Part shown: positions 1 through 9,700 of the stretch, one piece after another
Layout: each line of letters begins with the position of its first letter
Numbering within the stretch: position 1 is the stretch's first letter
Origin: Candidatus Desulfofervidaceae bacterium
GTDB lineage: Bacteria > Desulfobacterota > Desulfofervidia > Desulfofervidales > Desulfofervidaceae
Assembly (NCBI GenBank): GCA_027064585.1
Contig: JAMOPI010000036.1
Span: 1 to 41,776 of the forward strand
DNA length: 41,776 bases
Direction: 5' to 3'
Notes under the pieces: model-generated
The model's database searches: none
What the model was told of the DNA's origin: nothing
Seen by the model: the letters and a program-made list of their open reading frames with translations, nothing else
Made by a program: the position numbers and the translations under genes

Positions 1-102
1 TTCAAAAAATGGATGCGGGAGGCGGTAGGATTTTTATTTGCTCTTTTTGTCTTGATCTGGAATGAGCAATATGAAAAGCAATTGGGGCCGGTTGGAAGCT
101 AA
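1..102 (+). CDS. C-terminal fragment of an unknown protein
   Basis: An open frame enters the window at base 1 and ends at TAA 100-102, giving 33 residues. About 15 residues in the middle are hydrophobic (GFLFALFVLIW), followed by a polar tail ending LGPVGS, which suggests a last membrane helix or a hydrophobic C-terminus. The fragment is too short to name a family. It runs on the plus strand and converges with the minus-strand operon that ends at 199; no hairpin terminator is visible in the 96 bases between them. Confidence 0.45.
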   Translation, partial: FKKWMREAVGFLFALFVLIWNEQYEKQLGPVGS

Positions 103-198
103 AACAGAGTTTTTCAGGGACGACTAATTATAATTGGGCCTTGGAAGAAAAAAGGTCTCCACAAATTACATAGAATTATGCGGTTAACTATATTTGAC

Positions 199-1272
199 TC
201 AAAAAAGACAGCTAAGCCGCTTCAGGGCCTTGATTTTTTCTGTATATCCCAATTTGGCTGCATTGACAGCTTCTTTTAACATTTCAATGCTTTGATCATA
301 AAGCCGGCGGTTGAGTGGGTAAGGATGTCCGTCTTTGCCTCCATGGGCAAAGGAAAACCGGGCAGGATCTTTAAAACTAGGTTTAGTCCCAAAGATAATT
401 TCAGCAATGAGGCTTAAGGCCCGCAAGGTTTTTGCCCCAACACCTTTTATCCCTAAAAATCCTTCAAAATTTTTAGGTACATTTTCATGTACCTTGATTA
501 AGGTCTTTTGTAGCCTTTTTAAATTGAGATCTGTTGGAATGAGATAATGTCTCTTGGGCATCTCTAAAGTAACAATCTTTTGCCACTCCTTGGCCAGCTT
601 TGCTGGGTCTTCCTGCACGATTTTTATACAGGCCTTACGGGTACCTTCACTCTCTTTAGCCACTAAGTTTAAAACCTGCCTTTCTCTCTTCATGGCACAG
701 ATGGCTTGATGAGGGTCACAGACAAAGCTCTTTACCTTTTCACCTAGCCAATGATATCGGCGGGCATAGTGTTCGGTAATGTTCATTCCCTGTTGGACGA
801 CACACCAATGACCGTTAATGGTAAAAAACAGGCAGTGGTGATAGAGCTGATATCCGTCTTGTAAGGCGACATTGTCCACTTTGGCCGTTAAACGACTGGC
901 ATAAATTAAGGGAGAAGTGTTAAGGCCGAAAATATTACCATAGTATTCTAATTCCTGCGGTGTTTTTAAGGCTGTTTGGCCTTTGCCCCCAGCGGCAAAG
1001 ACGCCAATTTCTCTACCAATGTCCTTAAGGGCCTCCTTGATTGCTCCACAGACGGTGGTGGTTACCCCACTACTATGCCAATCAAAACCTAGGACGCAAC
1101 CAAAGGCTTGAAACCAGAAGGGATCAGAAAGCCGACGCAGGATTTCTTCCCGCCCATATTCCAGACATAGAATATAAATGATCTCCCTCGCCAGCTTGAC
1201 CATACGTTTAAATAGCCAAGCTGGGGCCTTACCTCCATGCAGAGGTAAATGGGCAATACCTGTCTTTTGCAT
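199..1272 (-). CDS. DUF763 family protein
   Basis: This 357-residue protein matches the DUF763 (COG1415) pattern: an N-terminus beginning MQKTGIAHLPLHGGKAP, a central LGFDWHSSGVTTT motif, and a C-terminal FSFAHGGKDGHPYP block. The family is found mainly in archaea and thermophilic bacteria and has no established function. Near residues 274-286 the sequence GIKGVGAKTLRAL reads like a helix-hairpin-helix element, which usually contacts DNA or RNA backbone; that assignment is an inference. The ATG directly abuts the stop codon of the upstream YjbQ gene (TAG then ATG with no spacer), so translation is probably coupled. It is the last gene of a three-gene minus-strand operon with the phosphatase and YjbQ genes. 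Family assignment is fairly sure; the role is unknown. Confidence 0.85.
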   Translation of the reverse strand: MQKTGIAHLPLHGGKAPAWLFKRMVKLAREIIYILCLEYGREEILRRLSDPFWFQAFGCVLGFDWHSSGVTTTVCGAIKEALKDIGREIGVFAAGGKGQTALKTPQELEYYGNIFGLNTSPLIYASRLTAKVDNVALQDGYQLYHHCLFFTINGHWCVVQQGMNITEHYARRYHWLGEKVKSFVCDPHQAICAMKRERQVLNLVAKESEGTRKACIKIVQEDPAKLAKEWQKIVTLEMPKRHYLIPTDLNLKRLQKTLIKVHENVPKNFEGFLGIKGVGAKTLRALSLIAEIIFGTKPSFKDPARFSFAHGGKDGHPYPLNRRLYDQSIEMLKEAVNAAKLGYTEKIKALKRLSCLF

Positions 1273-1677
1273 CTATTCGCCAATAACGGTAATTTCAATA
1301 TTTACATACCGGCCTGAAAGTCCTGCCTCTATAAAAAACAAACTTTGCCAGGTGCCAGTAATCAACTCCCCCTGTCTTACCGGCAAGGTCCTATCAGGAG
1401 GTAATAGCATAGAACGCAAATGCGAATGGGCGTTGGCTGGATGTCGCCAGCCTGCTCCCTGCGGGGCAATCTCTTCTAAAAGCCGCCTGATATCAGAGGC
1501 AATATTGGGCTCAAGCTCAGTCAATGCAAAAACACCAGTAGCATGGGGAGCAAAGACATGCACAATACCAGTCTGAATACCAGATTCCCTTACTACATCA
1601 GCCACAAGCGGGGTTAAATCTACAATATCGCCTGGAGCCTTAGTCTTAATTTTTAAACTTTTAGTATAAACAGCCAT
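1273..1677 (-). CDS. yjbQ: YjbQ/UPF0047 family protein
   Basis: At 134 residues this has the standard UPF0047 length and its hallmarks: HATGVFALTELEP near residue 46, NAHSHLRSMLLPP near residue 82, and a GELITGTWQSLFFIE strand leading to a GR turn. E. coli YjbQ has been reported to have a promiscuous thiamine-phosphate synthase activity, but the physiological role of the family is unsettled. The fold is a small trimeric beta-barrel with a histidine-rich, probably metal-binding site. A strong AGGAGG ribosome binding site lies at 1684-1689 on the minus strand and overlaps the stop codon of the upstream phosphatase, so the two are translated as a unit. The gene is followed without spacing by the DUF763 gene. 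Confidence 0.88.
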   Translation of the reverse strand: MAVYTKSLKIKTKAPGDIVDLTPLVADVVRESGIQTGIVHVFAPHATGVFALTELEPNIASDIRRLLEEIAPQGAGWRHPANAHSHLRSMLLPPDRTLPVRQGELITGTWQSLFFIEAGLSGRYVNIEITVIGE

Positions 1678-1687
1678 TTTAATCCTC

Positions 1688-2452
1688 CTATATTTGAATT
1701 AAAGTAATTTCATCTACGGTTTTGATCACTGGTCTTTCAAGGTCAACGATGGCAATAGTACGTGTGGGTTTATAGGCCTTGGAAGTAATAATAGTAAGAC
1801 AACGACTGGCAAAAATAACAGATTTAATATGAACCTGATGGGCCCGCACCAGCACCGTGCATTTTAATTGGCGCATCACCCTTTCAAAGTAATCCCGGCC
1901 ATAAACCGGTCTTCCCCAGAAATTACCTAAAAAATCACCATTTTCCTCGGCAAAATCCCCCCACGTAATTTGTTGCCACTGTTCACTCCCAAGTTCAATC
2001 CTCTCAATCTCTTCTAAACTAGTTACATCAGGAGGTACTCCGTGTAAGGCTAGCACTCCATTTGGCGTCACAGCAGCAAAGGGAAAAAGCTTAAAAATGT
2101 CTCCAAATTTAATTTGTTCTTCTATACTTAAATCCTCCCAAAAATCAGCTGGATAAAAGGGTAGAATTGGTTGTCCCTCATGGTTGCCCATTAACAGAAA
2201 TATTTGGTTAGGCCTTTCCAGCTTGGTTTTTAAAAGTAACTCTATATTTTCCCTAGAATGTGGACCTCTGTCTATATAATCCCCTAAAAAGACTAAATAA
2301 TAGCTAGGTTTTAGGTAGACATCCAAAATCTTTTCTGTAGCCTCTAAATCGCCGTGCGTATCCCCGACAAAAACAACCTTCCCCTTGTTGGATAACCTAA
2401 TCAACCTTGGCTCTTGCTTAAAGACAGTCTTGATCCTTTCCCAATCCAGCAT
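1688..2452 (-). CDS. PPP-type metallophosphoesterase
   Basis: This 254-residue calcineurin-like phosphoesterase carries the PPP-family signature in order: GDTHGD at 30-35, GDYIDRG at 57-63, GNHEG at 89-93, a downstream LHGVPP histidine near 137 and RAHQ near 204. These residues bind the two catalytic metal ions and the phosphate. PPP members are mostly serine/threonine phosphatases or Ap4A hydrolases; the GDYIDRG form fits the protein phosphatase branch, but the substrate cannot be read from sequence. No signal peptide is seen, so it is cytoplasmic. It is first in the operon with yjbQ and the DUF763 gene and is transcribed divergently from the Xer recombinase. There is no clear Shine-Dalgarno sequence before its ATG; the upstream region is AT-rich. 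Confidence 0.85.
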   Translation of the reverse strand: MLDWERIKTVFKQEPRLIRLSNKGKVVFVGDTHGDLEATEKILDVYLKPSYYLVFLGDYIDRGPHSRENIELLLKTKLERPNQIFLLMGNHEGQPILPFYPADFWEDLSIEEQIKFGDIFKLFPFAAVTPNGVLALHGVPPDVTSLEEIERIELGSEQWQQITWGDFAEENGDFLGNFWGRPVYGRDYFERVMRQLKCTVLVRAHQVHIKSVIFASRCLTIITSKAYKPTRTIAIVDLERPVIKTVDEITLIQI

Positions 2453-2532
2453 GAAAAATAAAATAACCTAACCTAAAAGAGGTGGCAAGGTGGCATTTCC
2501 TAAACCTTTTTTTTGTGTTAAAAAAAAATTAT

Positions 2533-3423
2533 ATGGATGCTCTGCTGGATGCCTTTTATCAGTTTTTACTTTTAGAGAGAGGGCTTTCCCGAAATACGGT
2601 GGCAGCTTATGCCTCGGATTTGATGAAATTTCAACTATATTTAAAGGGAAAAGGGATTAAAGATGTTCAGGTGGTCACCACTAAAGACATTGAAAATTTT
2701 TTATACACTCTAGCCCAGCAAGGGCTTTCGGCCCGTAGTCGGGCAAGGGCCTTAACGGCAGTAAAGACCTTTTTTCGCTTTCTGATCTATAACGGCAGGC
2801 TAGACAAAAACCCCGCTAGTCTGGTAGAAGCCCCGCGTTTTGGACAAAAACTACCTCAGGTGCTTAGCTTAGAAGAAGTAGAACGGCTTTTGACGGCTCC
2901 AGATATAAGCACACCCAAGGGGTTACGGGACAAGGCCATGCTTGAGTTGCTTTATGCCACGGGTGTAAGGGTCTCGGAACTGGTTCAATTAAGGCTTAAC
3001 CAGGTAAACCTGGAAGTAGGTTATGTTTTGATTGTTGGTAAAGGGGAAAAAGAACGGTTTGTCCCTATAGGCAGGAAGGCACAAGAAGCCTTAGAAATTT
3101 ATCTTCAAAAAGGCCGTCCACACCTTTTAAAGAATAAAACTTCACCCTATCTCTTTTTGGGATATAAAGGACAACCTTTAACAAGACAGGGCTTTTGGGA
3201 AATAATTAAACGCTATGCCCTGGCCGCAGGGATTGCCAAGCCTATTAGTCCGCATACCCTGCGTCACTCCTTTGCTACCCATCTTTTACAGCGAGGGGCA
3301 GACCTGCGTTCGGTCCAAACAATGCTTGGACATGCCTCAGTTATAACTACCCAAATTTATACCCATATTACTAAAGAGCATTTAAAGAAGAGCTATGTCA
3401 AATTTCACCCCAGAGCCAAATAA
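2533..3423 (+). CDS. XerC/XerD-type tyrosine recombinase
   Basis: A 296-residue tyrosine recombinase of the usual XerD length. The N-terminal SAM-like core-binding domain (about 1-90) includes LLLERGLSRNTVAAY. The catalytic domain shows the full set: R146 in TGVRVSEL, K170 in GKGEKERFVP, H241 and R244 in HTLRHSFATH, H267 in LGHASV, and the nucleophile Y276 in QIYTH. Such enzymes resolve chromosome dimers at dif, but this could also be a paralogue. The ATG at 2533 was chosen because MDALLDAF matches the family start; a GTG at 2482 would add 17 residues of unusual sequence. The 3' end overlaps the next gene by 29 bases. No phage or element genes surround it, which fits a housekeeping Xer. Confidence 0.9.
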   Translation: MDALLDAFYQFLLLERGLSRNTVAAYASDLMKFQLYLKGKGIKDVQVVTTKDIENFLYTLAQQGLSARSRARALTAVKTFFRFLIYNGRLDKNPASLVEAPRFGQKLPQVLSLEEVERLLTAPDISTPKGLRDKAMLELLYATGVRVSELVQLRLNQVNLEVGYVLIVGKGEKERFVPIGRKAQEALEIYLQKGRPHLLKNKTSPYLFLGYKGQPLTRQGFWEIIKRYALAAGIAKPISPHTLRHSFATHLLQRGADLRSVQTMLGHASVITTQIYTHITKEHLKKSYVKFHPRAK

Positions 3424-6043
3424 AAAGGGAGGCCTCACGGTTATCGCCACTCATGAGAATGCCGATTTTGACGGTATTGCCTCCATGCTTGGGGTAAAAA
3501 AGCTTTATCCAGATTCCATCCCTATTGCTCCAACTAGTCAGGAAAAGGGGGTAAGGGAGTTTATTTTAACCAGCGCTATGGAATATTTTCGCCTGGTTAA
3601 GCTTAAAGACATTGATTTAGACAAAATTAAACGTGTAGTGCTTGTAGATACCAGCCAGATGAGCCGTGTTGGTAAACTGGCCGAGGTAATTAAACGGCCA
3701 GATGTAGAAGTACATGTGTATGACCATCACTTGCCTCCTGATCCAGGAACTCCTATTGACTTTAGTATCATCAAGCCAGTAGGGGCTACGGTCAGTATCT
3801 TGGTGTCGTTATTAAAAGAACGGGGAATTAAACTTAGACCCGAAGAAGCTACCTTAATGGCCCTTGGACTCTATGAAGACACAGGCGCCTTTACCTTTCG
3901 TTCTACTACCAAAGAGGATTTTGAGGCGGCTGCCTATTTATTGGAATGTGGAGCCAATCTCAATGTCGTAGCTGAACTGATTAATCAACAATTGACTCCA
4001 AGCGACATTGTTCTTTTAAACGAAATGATTACCGCCGCTCAAATGCATAACATTAATGGAGTACCCATCGTTATTACCAAAATTACAACCGACCACTATA
4101 TCAACGACTTTGCCATCTTAGTCCATCGGTTGATGGAAATTGAAAACATGGGCGTCTTGTTTGCCCTTGTGCAGATGGGCAATAAAATTTTTATCATTGC
4201 CCGCAGTAAACTGCCAGAAGTAGATGTGGCGGATATCCTCTCTGTTTTTGGTGGGGGAGGACACAAGGCAGCGGCCTCAGCGAGCGTAAAAAATTTGACC
4301 CTTATTCAATTGGAAGATGAGCTTTTAAAGGTGCTTCAGAAAAAGGTAAAAAGTCCGATTAGGGCCAAGGATTTAATGTCTTATCCAGTGAAGTGGATTT
4401 CTCCAGAAACAACTATAGAGGAGGCCGAATCTATTCTTGTGCGTTATGACATAAATGCTTTACCCATTTTAAAAGACGAAAAACTAGTAGGGATTATTAC
4501 AAGACCAGTAGTTGATCGGGCGCTATTTCATGGGCTCAAAAATCAACCAGTAAGGCGGTTTATGACAACCGAGTTTCCAGTGTTAAGGCCGGATTCTCCC
4601 TTAAATGAAATAAAAGAAGCCTTACTCCAGCACAAACAGCGGCTGGTGCCCATAGTGGAAGAGGGGAGGGTAGTGGGGGTCATTACCCGTAAGGACCTCC
4701 TGCACTACATCCTGACAAATCCCTCTGCCTTCTTAGGAGGCATTGACTTAGAAAGGCAGCCGCAAAAAAGATATGTTGTTTCTCTTTTACAGGAAAGACT
4801 GCCGGAAAAGATTCTTAACCTGCTTAAGGAGATTGGCCAGATAGGAGATGAATTAGGCTACAACGTCTATGTGGTTGGCGGCTTTGTTAGGGATTTACTT
4901 TTACGCCGGGAGAACTTTGACGTTGATATCGTCGTAGAAGGCGATGGCATTAAACTGGCACAAAGACTGGGAGAAAAATTAGGAGGACGAGTACATCCTT
5001 ACCAAAAGTTTGGTACGGCCGTGGTGGTTTTGCCAGATGAGTTTCAGCTTGATGTTGCCACGGCCCGCACCGAATATTATGAGTTCCCTGGGGCCCTGCC
5101 TAAGGTAGAAATAAGCTCCTTAAAACTTGATCTCTACCGCCGTGATTTTACGATCAATACCTTGGCGATCAAGCTCAATAAGCGTGACTTTGGTCTCCTC
5201 ATAGACTTTTTTGGCGGGCAGCGAGACTTAAAGGATGGTATCATCCGTGTTTTACACAATTTAAGCTTTGTAGAAGATCCCACCCGGATTTTGAGGGCTG
5301 TACGCTTTGAAAGAAGGTTTGATTTCAGGATTGGTAAACAAACCCTTGACCTTATGCGGCAGTCTCTGAAATTAAATCTCCTCGTTTATGTCAAGGGAGC
5401 CCGCATTTGGCATGAACTTAAATGTATCTTTTTAGAAAAGGATCCAGCCGCTATTTTACGCCGCTTGGCCGAACTAGATGTGCTTCAACTTATCCATCCG
5501 GCGCTGGTCTGGAATAAGGAGTCAGAAAGACTTTTTACTGAAGTCCAAGCGGTGCTTTCCTGGTTTGATCTCCTTTACTTGGAAGAAAAATACAAAAAAG
5601 AATGGATCTTTCTCTTGGCCCTTCTTGACCAATTGAGCGAACAAACGACTGATAACTGTCTCTTGCGGCTTGAATGGCCAGAAAGCAAGAGAAAAACCTT
5701 TCTCACCTATCGCCAGAGGGTAATCGGCATCTATCACCTGTGGCGGCGTAAGTGTAAAATAAAGCCAAGCGAGGTGTATTTTACCCTGCATGACATTCCC
5801 ATTTGCTTTTTACTCTATCTTATGGCCAAATTACCTTCTTCGCAAAAGCGTTGGATCTCCGAATACTTTACTAAATGGCGGCACACAAAGCCCTTGCTTA
5901 CAGGACATGATCTCAAAGAAATGGGGCTTATTCCTGGTCCAATTTTTAAAAAGATTTTGGATACCTTGCTTAAGGCCCGCCTTGACGGAGAGGTAAAGAC
6001 CTACGAAGATGAAAAAAATCTTGTGGCTAGACTTATAAGATGA
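3395..6043 (+). CDS. DHH-CBS-tRNA nucleotidyltransferase/poly(A) polymerase fusion
   Basis: An 882-residue multidomain protein. Residues 10-315 form a DHH/DHHA1 phosphoesterase: THENADFDG near 19-27, VDTSQ at 84-88, DHH at 110-112 and a GGGGHKAAAS DHHA1 motif near 287-296. Two CBS domains follow (about 320-440), which usually bind adenine nucleotides. From about 475 to the end is a class II nucleotidyltransferase: GGFVRDLLL near 494, the metal-binding DVD shortly after it, RRDFTINTLAI near 582, and an RNA-binding helical part. This architecture is known in Deltaproteobacteria-like lineages and Aquificae, where the transferase half adds CCA, or only A, to tRNA 3' ends. The DHH half may degrade small RNAs or dinucleotides (inference). 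It overlaps the Xer gene by 29 bases and the next gene by an ATGA junction. Confidence 0.92.
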   Translation: MSNFTPEPNKKGGLTVIATHENADFDGIASMLGVKKLYPDSIPIAPTSQEKGVREFILTSAMEYFRLVKLKDIDLDKIKRVVLVDTSQMSRVGKLAEVIKRPDVEVHVYDHHLPPDPGTPIDFSIIKPVGATVSILVSLLKERGIKLRPEEATLMALGLYEDTGAFTFRSTTKEDFEAAAYLLECGANLNVVAELINQQLTPSDIVLLNEMITAAQMHNINGVPIVITKITTDHYINDFAILVHRLMEIENMGVLFALVQMGNKIFIIARSKLPEVDVADILSVFGGGGHKAAASASVKNLTLIQLEDELLKVLQKKVKSPIRAKDLMSYPVKWISPETTIEEAESILVRYDINALPILKDEKLVGIITRPVVDRALFHGLKNQPVRRFMTTEFPVLRPDSPLNEIKEALLQHKQRLVPIVEEGRVVGVITRKDLLHYILTNPSAFLGGIDLERQPQKRYVVSLLQERLPEKILNLLKEIGQIGDELGYNVYVVGGFVRDLLLRRENFDVDIVVEGDGIKLAQRLGEKLGGRVHPYQKFGTAVVVLPDEFQLDVATARTEYYEFPGALPKVEISSLKLDLYRRDFTINTLAIKLNKRDFGLLIDFFGGQRDLKDGIIRVLHNLSFVEDPTRILRAVRFERRFDFRIGKQTLDLMRQSLKLNLLVYVKGARIWHELKCIFLEKDPAAILRRLAELDVLQLIHPALVWNKESERLFTEVQAVLSWFDLLYLEEKYKKEWIFLLALLDQLSEQTTDNCLLRLEWPESKRKTFLTYRQRVIGIYHLWRRKCKIKPSEVYFTLHDIPICFLLYLMAKLPSSQKRWISEYFTKWRHTKPLLTGHDLKEMGLIPGPIFKKILDTLLKARLDGEVKTYEDEKNLVARLIR

Positions 6044-6573
6044 GTGAATGGATGAAGATGAAACTCCTCCTTACTGGTCCGCCTCAAGTAGGCAAGACGA
6101 CGATCATCAAGCGATTTTGCAAACAGGCACGGGCAGAGGGTATACCCATAAAGGGTTTTTATACCGAAGAAATACGGGAAGGAGGTAAGCGGGTAGGGTT
6201 TAAGCTGGTTACCCTTGACGGTCAAGAGGTGGTGTTTAGTCATGTGCGCTTTTATTCACCCTTTAAGGTTGGAAAATACAAAGTAGATATAAAGGCCTTA
6301 GAGGCAGTTTTGCCTTCTATTCTTCCTTCCCATGCGGAACTTATCGTTATTGATGAGATCGGAAAAATGGAGTGTTTTTCAGAACGGTTTAAGCAGACGG
6401 TTTGGAAGATACTCCATGCACCTAATCCCTTCTTAGGCACCATTGCCTTAAAGGGGAGGGGATTTATAGAAAAGGTAAAGCAACTAAAACAGGTAGAAAT
6501 TATTGAAGTGAATTTAGAAAACCGGGATAGTTTGCCTGAGTTTTTGTTGAGAAAATTGCAATTTAATGAATGA
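6040..6573 (+). CDS. THEP1-type nucleoside-triphosphatase
   Basis: A 177-residue P-loop NTPase of the THEP1/COG1618 family, typically 170-180 residues, first described from thermophiles. The Walker A motif is GPPQVGKTT at about 13-21, and Walker B is IVIDEIGKME near 104. KGFYTEEIREGG near 38 is a family hallmark. Characterised members hydrolyse NTPs, and a human relative (NTPCR) does the same; the cellular role is not settled. The start ATG overlaps the previous stop (ATGA at 6040-6043), indicating coupled translation; internal ATGs at 6052 and 6058 are alternatives and would place the start closer to the P-loop. It is the last gene of the Xer-nucleotidyltransferase operon; the following 129 bases are AT-rich and lead into the helicase gene. 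Confidence 0.88.
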   Translation: MSEWMKMKLLLTGPPQVGKTTIIKRFCKQARAEGIPIKGFYTEEIREGGKRVGFKLVTLDGQEVVFSHVRFYSPFKVGKYKVDIKALEAVLPSILPSHAELIVIDEIGKMECFSERFKQTVWKILHAPNPFLGTIALKGRGFIEKVKQLKQVEIIEVNLENRDSLPEFLLRKLQFNE

Positions 6574-6702
6574 TATGTAAATAAAAGGAGGAGGTTAAGC
6601 AATTTTCGCCGAGTTTGTGGATGTAAGATTTCTAAGGTATTAAGAAAAAAGTATTTATTTTTCGCATTGTTGTTTAATAAAGCGATCTAAGAGGTTTTAT
6701 CA

Positions 6703-9700
6703 ATGGGACAACCGTTAGAAAACAGAGCTAAAGTTCTCTTTGATTATTTGCAAGAAGTTATCAAACTTGGTCTTAAAGTTTTTAGGACAGTTGAAGAACA
6801 TAAGGAAGATTTTGTTCTTTTTCAAAACAAGATTCCTAATGCTCAAGGAATTTCTTTATTTACACCTTCGGGTGAAGATTTATACTGGCTTTCCGTTTAT
6901 CGTCAAAGTATACCGGACCCTCCTGAACTTCCCAAAATTCTTGAAGGCTGGATTGAAACTTATGATGATCCCGAGAAGGAACCACAAATAATTAACCAGA
7001 AAGCCGTCATAAAAAATGGAATGCAGAAAATAGTTAAATTCTGTGAAGATAAATCCAGAGAAGATGCATTTATAGAATATCTTGAAAGATGGGAACAATG
7101 GGCAAAAGATGTTAAGGATAAGAAAAAAGTCCAAGCTTTGTTTGATAAGCTATTTAAAATTAATGAGCAGTTAAAATATGATGAGCAACTTGAGTTAATA
7201 TGGGGATATGGTCTTCTTCTTTGGAAAAAGAATGGATATACAATTAAATATCCTTTGGTAACACATAGTCGAGAGAAATTAGAAAAAGCTGTAGCTACTA
7301 TTACAGAAATAGTAACCCAATCACAACCACATATTCTTCAGAAACAAACAAAAAATTTGGAAGATAAGCTTGATCAACTCCGTGAAGAGCTGACAAAAAT
7401 AGAGAACCAAATAAAAGAACTATCTCTTGCTCAGCATAGATATATTAAATTTGATGACGAAATATTCCTTCCTGCTGATATTATAGAAAAGATAAAAAAA
7501 GAACAAAGAAAACATGCTTGGCTTGTAGATAATCTAGAATACAAACTTACAATTGAGAACTCTGGGGAAAAAGAAATTATCCATATAGTAGCTATTCCAC
7601 CACTTTCTACTGAAGAAATTGAAGAGCTTAAAACTTTACGAAATCAATTGCTCGAATATCTAAGCAATTTATCTTATGATTTGCCAAGTACAAATGAATT
7701 AGTTGATAGGATAGGATTTCAAAAAATAGTAGAAGATTTTCAAAAAATTTCTCAAATTGAAAAGACAATAAAGGAATACATACCCAACCTAATTTTAAAA
7801 AATGATAGTGAAGAACTTTTCGATAAGGCACTTAAAATTTTGAAAGACACATTAGATACTTATAAGTTAATCACCGAAAATTGGCAATATTCATTATTAT
7901 CAGAATTTCGAAAAGGGACTTTAGAAATAAATAGAATAAAACTAGCTATTGAAAAATTTAATACTAAAGCTAATGAATTAAACAAACTTAATCAGACTAT
8001 AGATCCTTTTCAAGTTATTACTTTACCAGAAACTTTTAGTTTAGAAGATCAAAAAATTTATGTTGAACAGGCCTTAGATTGTGTAAAAAAAGGAAAGAAA
8101 ATTCTTCGTTTCTTTGAATTTAACAGAAAAAAGAAGGCAGTCTTAAAGTCTATACTCATAAATGGCAGATCCCCGGGTTCTATAAAGGAATGGGAAGATG
8201 TTTTGAAATATATTATGTTTTTGACTATTATTAAGGAGCTTAAACTTCAATGGAATAACTTCGCCAAAAGTATCAATGCTCCTCAGTTATCTGAAAATAA
8301 AACACCAGACCAAGATGCTAAGAAATTGTTATCTTTAATCCAAAAATTGAATGCCCTAATTAATTATGAAACAATCTACTTACCTAAAACTCGACAAATT
8401 CTTAGTCCTTTAATTGTAGATGCTGATAAGATAGTAACTGATACTTCTCTTGAGAAGATATATAATGCACTCAAATTAAAAAAAGAAATAAGAGACTTTC
8501 AAAGTTCAAAATCTTTAAGAGAAGAATTAAAAAGTAATCTGCAAAGGATTATCGCTAAAGGGAAACCTCATCCAATAGTAAAAGAGTTATTAACATGTCT
8601 TGAAGATATTTTTAATAAAGAAAATATTAAAAATTGGGAAAGGGCATATCTACAGATAAAACATTTAGAATCACTTAAACCTCAGTATAATCGATTTAAA
8701 GAGTTGCTAAATAAGTTATCTAAACAAGCTCCAAGATGGACAGAAAAATGGAAAGAAAGAAATATTTCTGAAGGAGAACTTTGTCCTCCTTATTGGCAGA
8801 GGTCGTGGTGGTTTCAAGCGCTTAAAAAATATATCCAAGATATTTCTGATAGCACCAAGAAAATTTATGAATTGGAAGAAAAACAAAAGCAACTTATAGA
8901 TGAAGTAAAACGAACCAAAAGAGAGCTTGTATTAACTAAAGTAAAACTTAGCTTAACTCAGAGTTTAACTGAAGCTCAGTTGATGGCTTTAAAAAGGTGG
9001 TATCTTGCTGTTAGAAAACTTGGTAAAGGGAAAGGCAGGTACACATGGCAAAAAGAACGATTGGTTCAAAAAGAAATGAGGAAAGCAAAAGATGCTGTAC
9101 CTGTATGGATCATGCCATTATACAGAGTGTCAGAGACAATTCCTTCAGAATTTGGTAGCTTTGATGTTGTTATCATAGATGAAGCAAGTCAATGTGATAT
9201 ACGTGCTTTACTTGCTTTAGCTAGAGGTAAAAAAGCTATCATTGTTGGTGATCCAGAACAAATTAGCCCTGAAGGAGTTGGTATTAACCGAGAAGAAATT
9301 CGAAAGCTTATCAAAATATATTTAAGTGAAATTCCTAACAAGGATTATTTTGATCTGGAAACAAGTATATATGATTTGGCTAATATTGTTTTTAGTGGTC
9401 AAGGTGTGTTAATGCTAAAAGAACATTTCCGCTGTGTCCCTGAAATAATCGAGTTTAGTAATAAACTTTGCTATCATGGAGAAATCCTTCCTCTACGTAA
9501 TCCCTCACCAAATGAACGTTTAGATCCAGTTCTTGAAAGTGTCTTTGTTGAGGGAGGATATCGTGAAGGTAGAATGGATGTTAATAAGCCAGAAGCTAGA
9601 GCAATATGTGAAAGAGTTAAGCAAATAGTAAATGATCCTAAATACCAAGGTAAAAGTATTGGGGTAATTTCTCTCTTAGGAAAAGATCAGGCAAAGTATA

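Noticed and set aside
1178-1576. 132-codon plus-strand frame opposite yjbQ and the DUF763 gene
   Set aside because: It lies antisense to two genes with clear family matches and has no protein-like pattern.
2465-2475. CCTAA tandem repeat resembling a telomere-type or CRISPR-like repeat
   Set aside because: Only two short copies, next to the phosphatase start; too little to call a repeat element.
2533-3423. Xer gene as the integrase of a mobile element
   Set aside because: No attachment repeats, phage genes or composition change nearby; it overlaps a tRNA-processing gene in a stable-looking operon.
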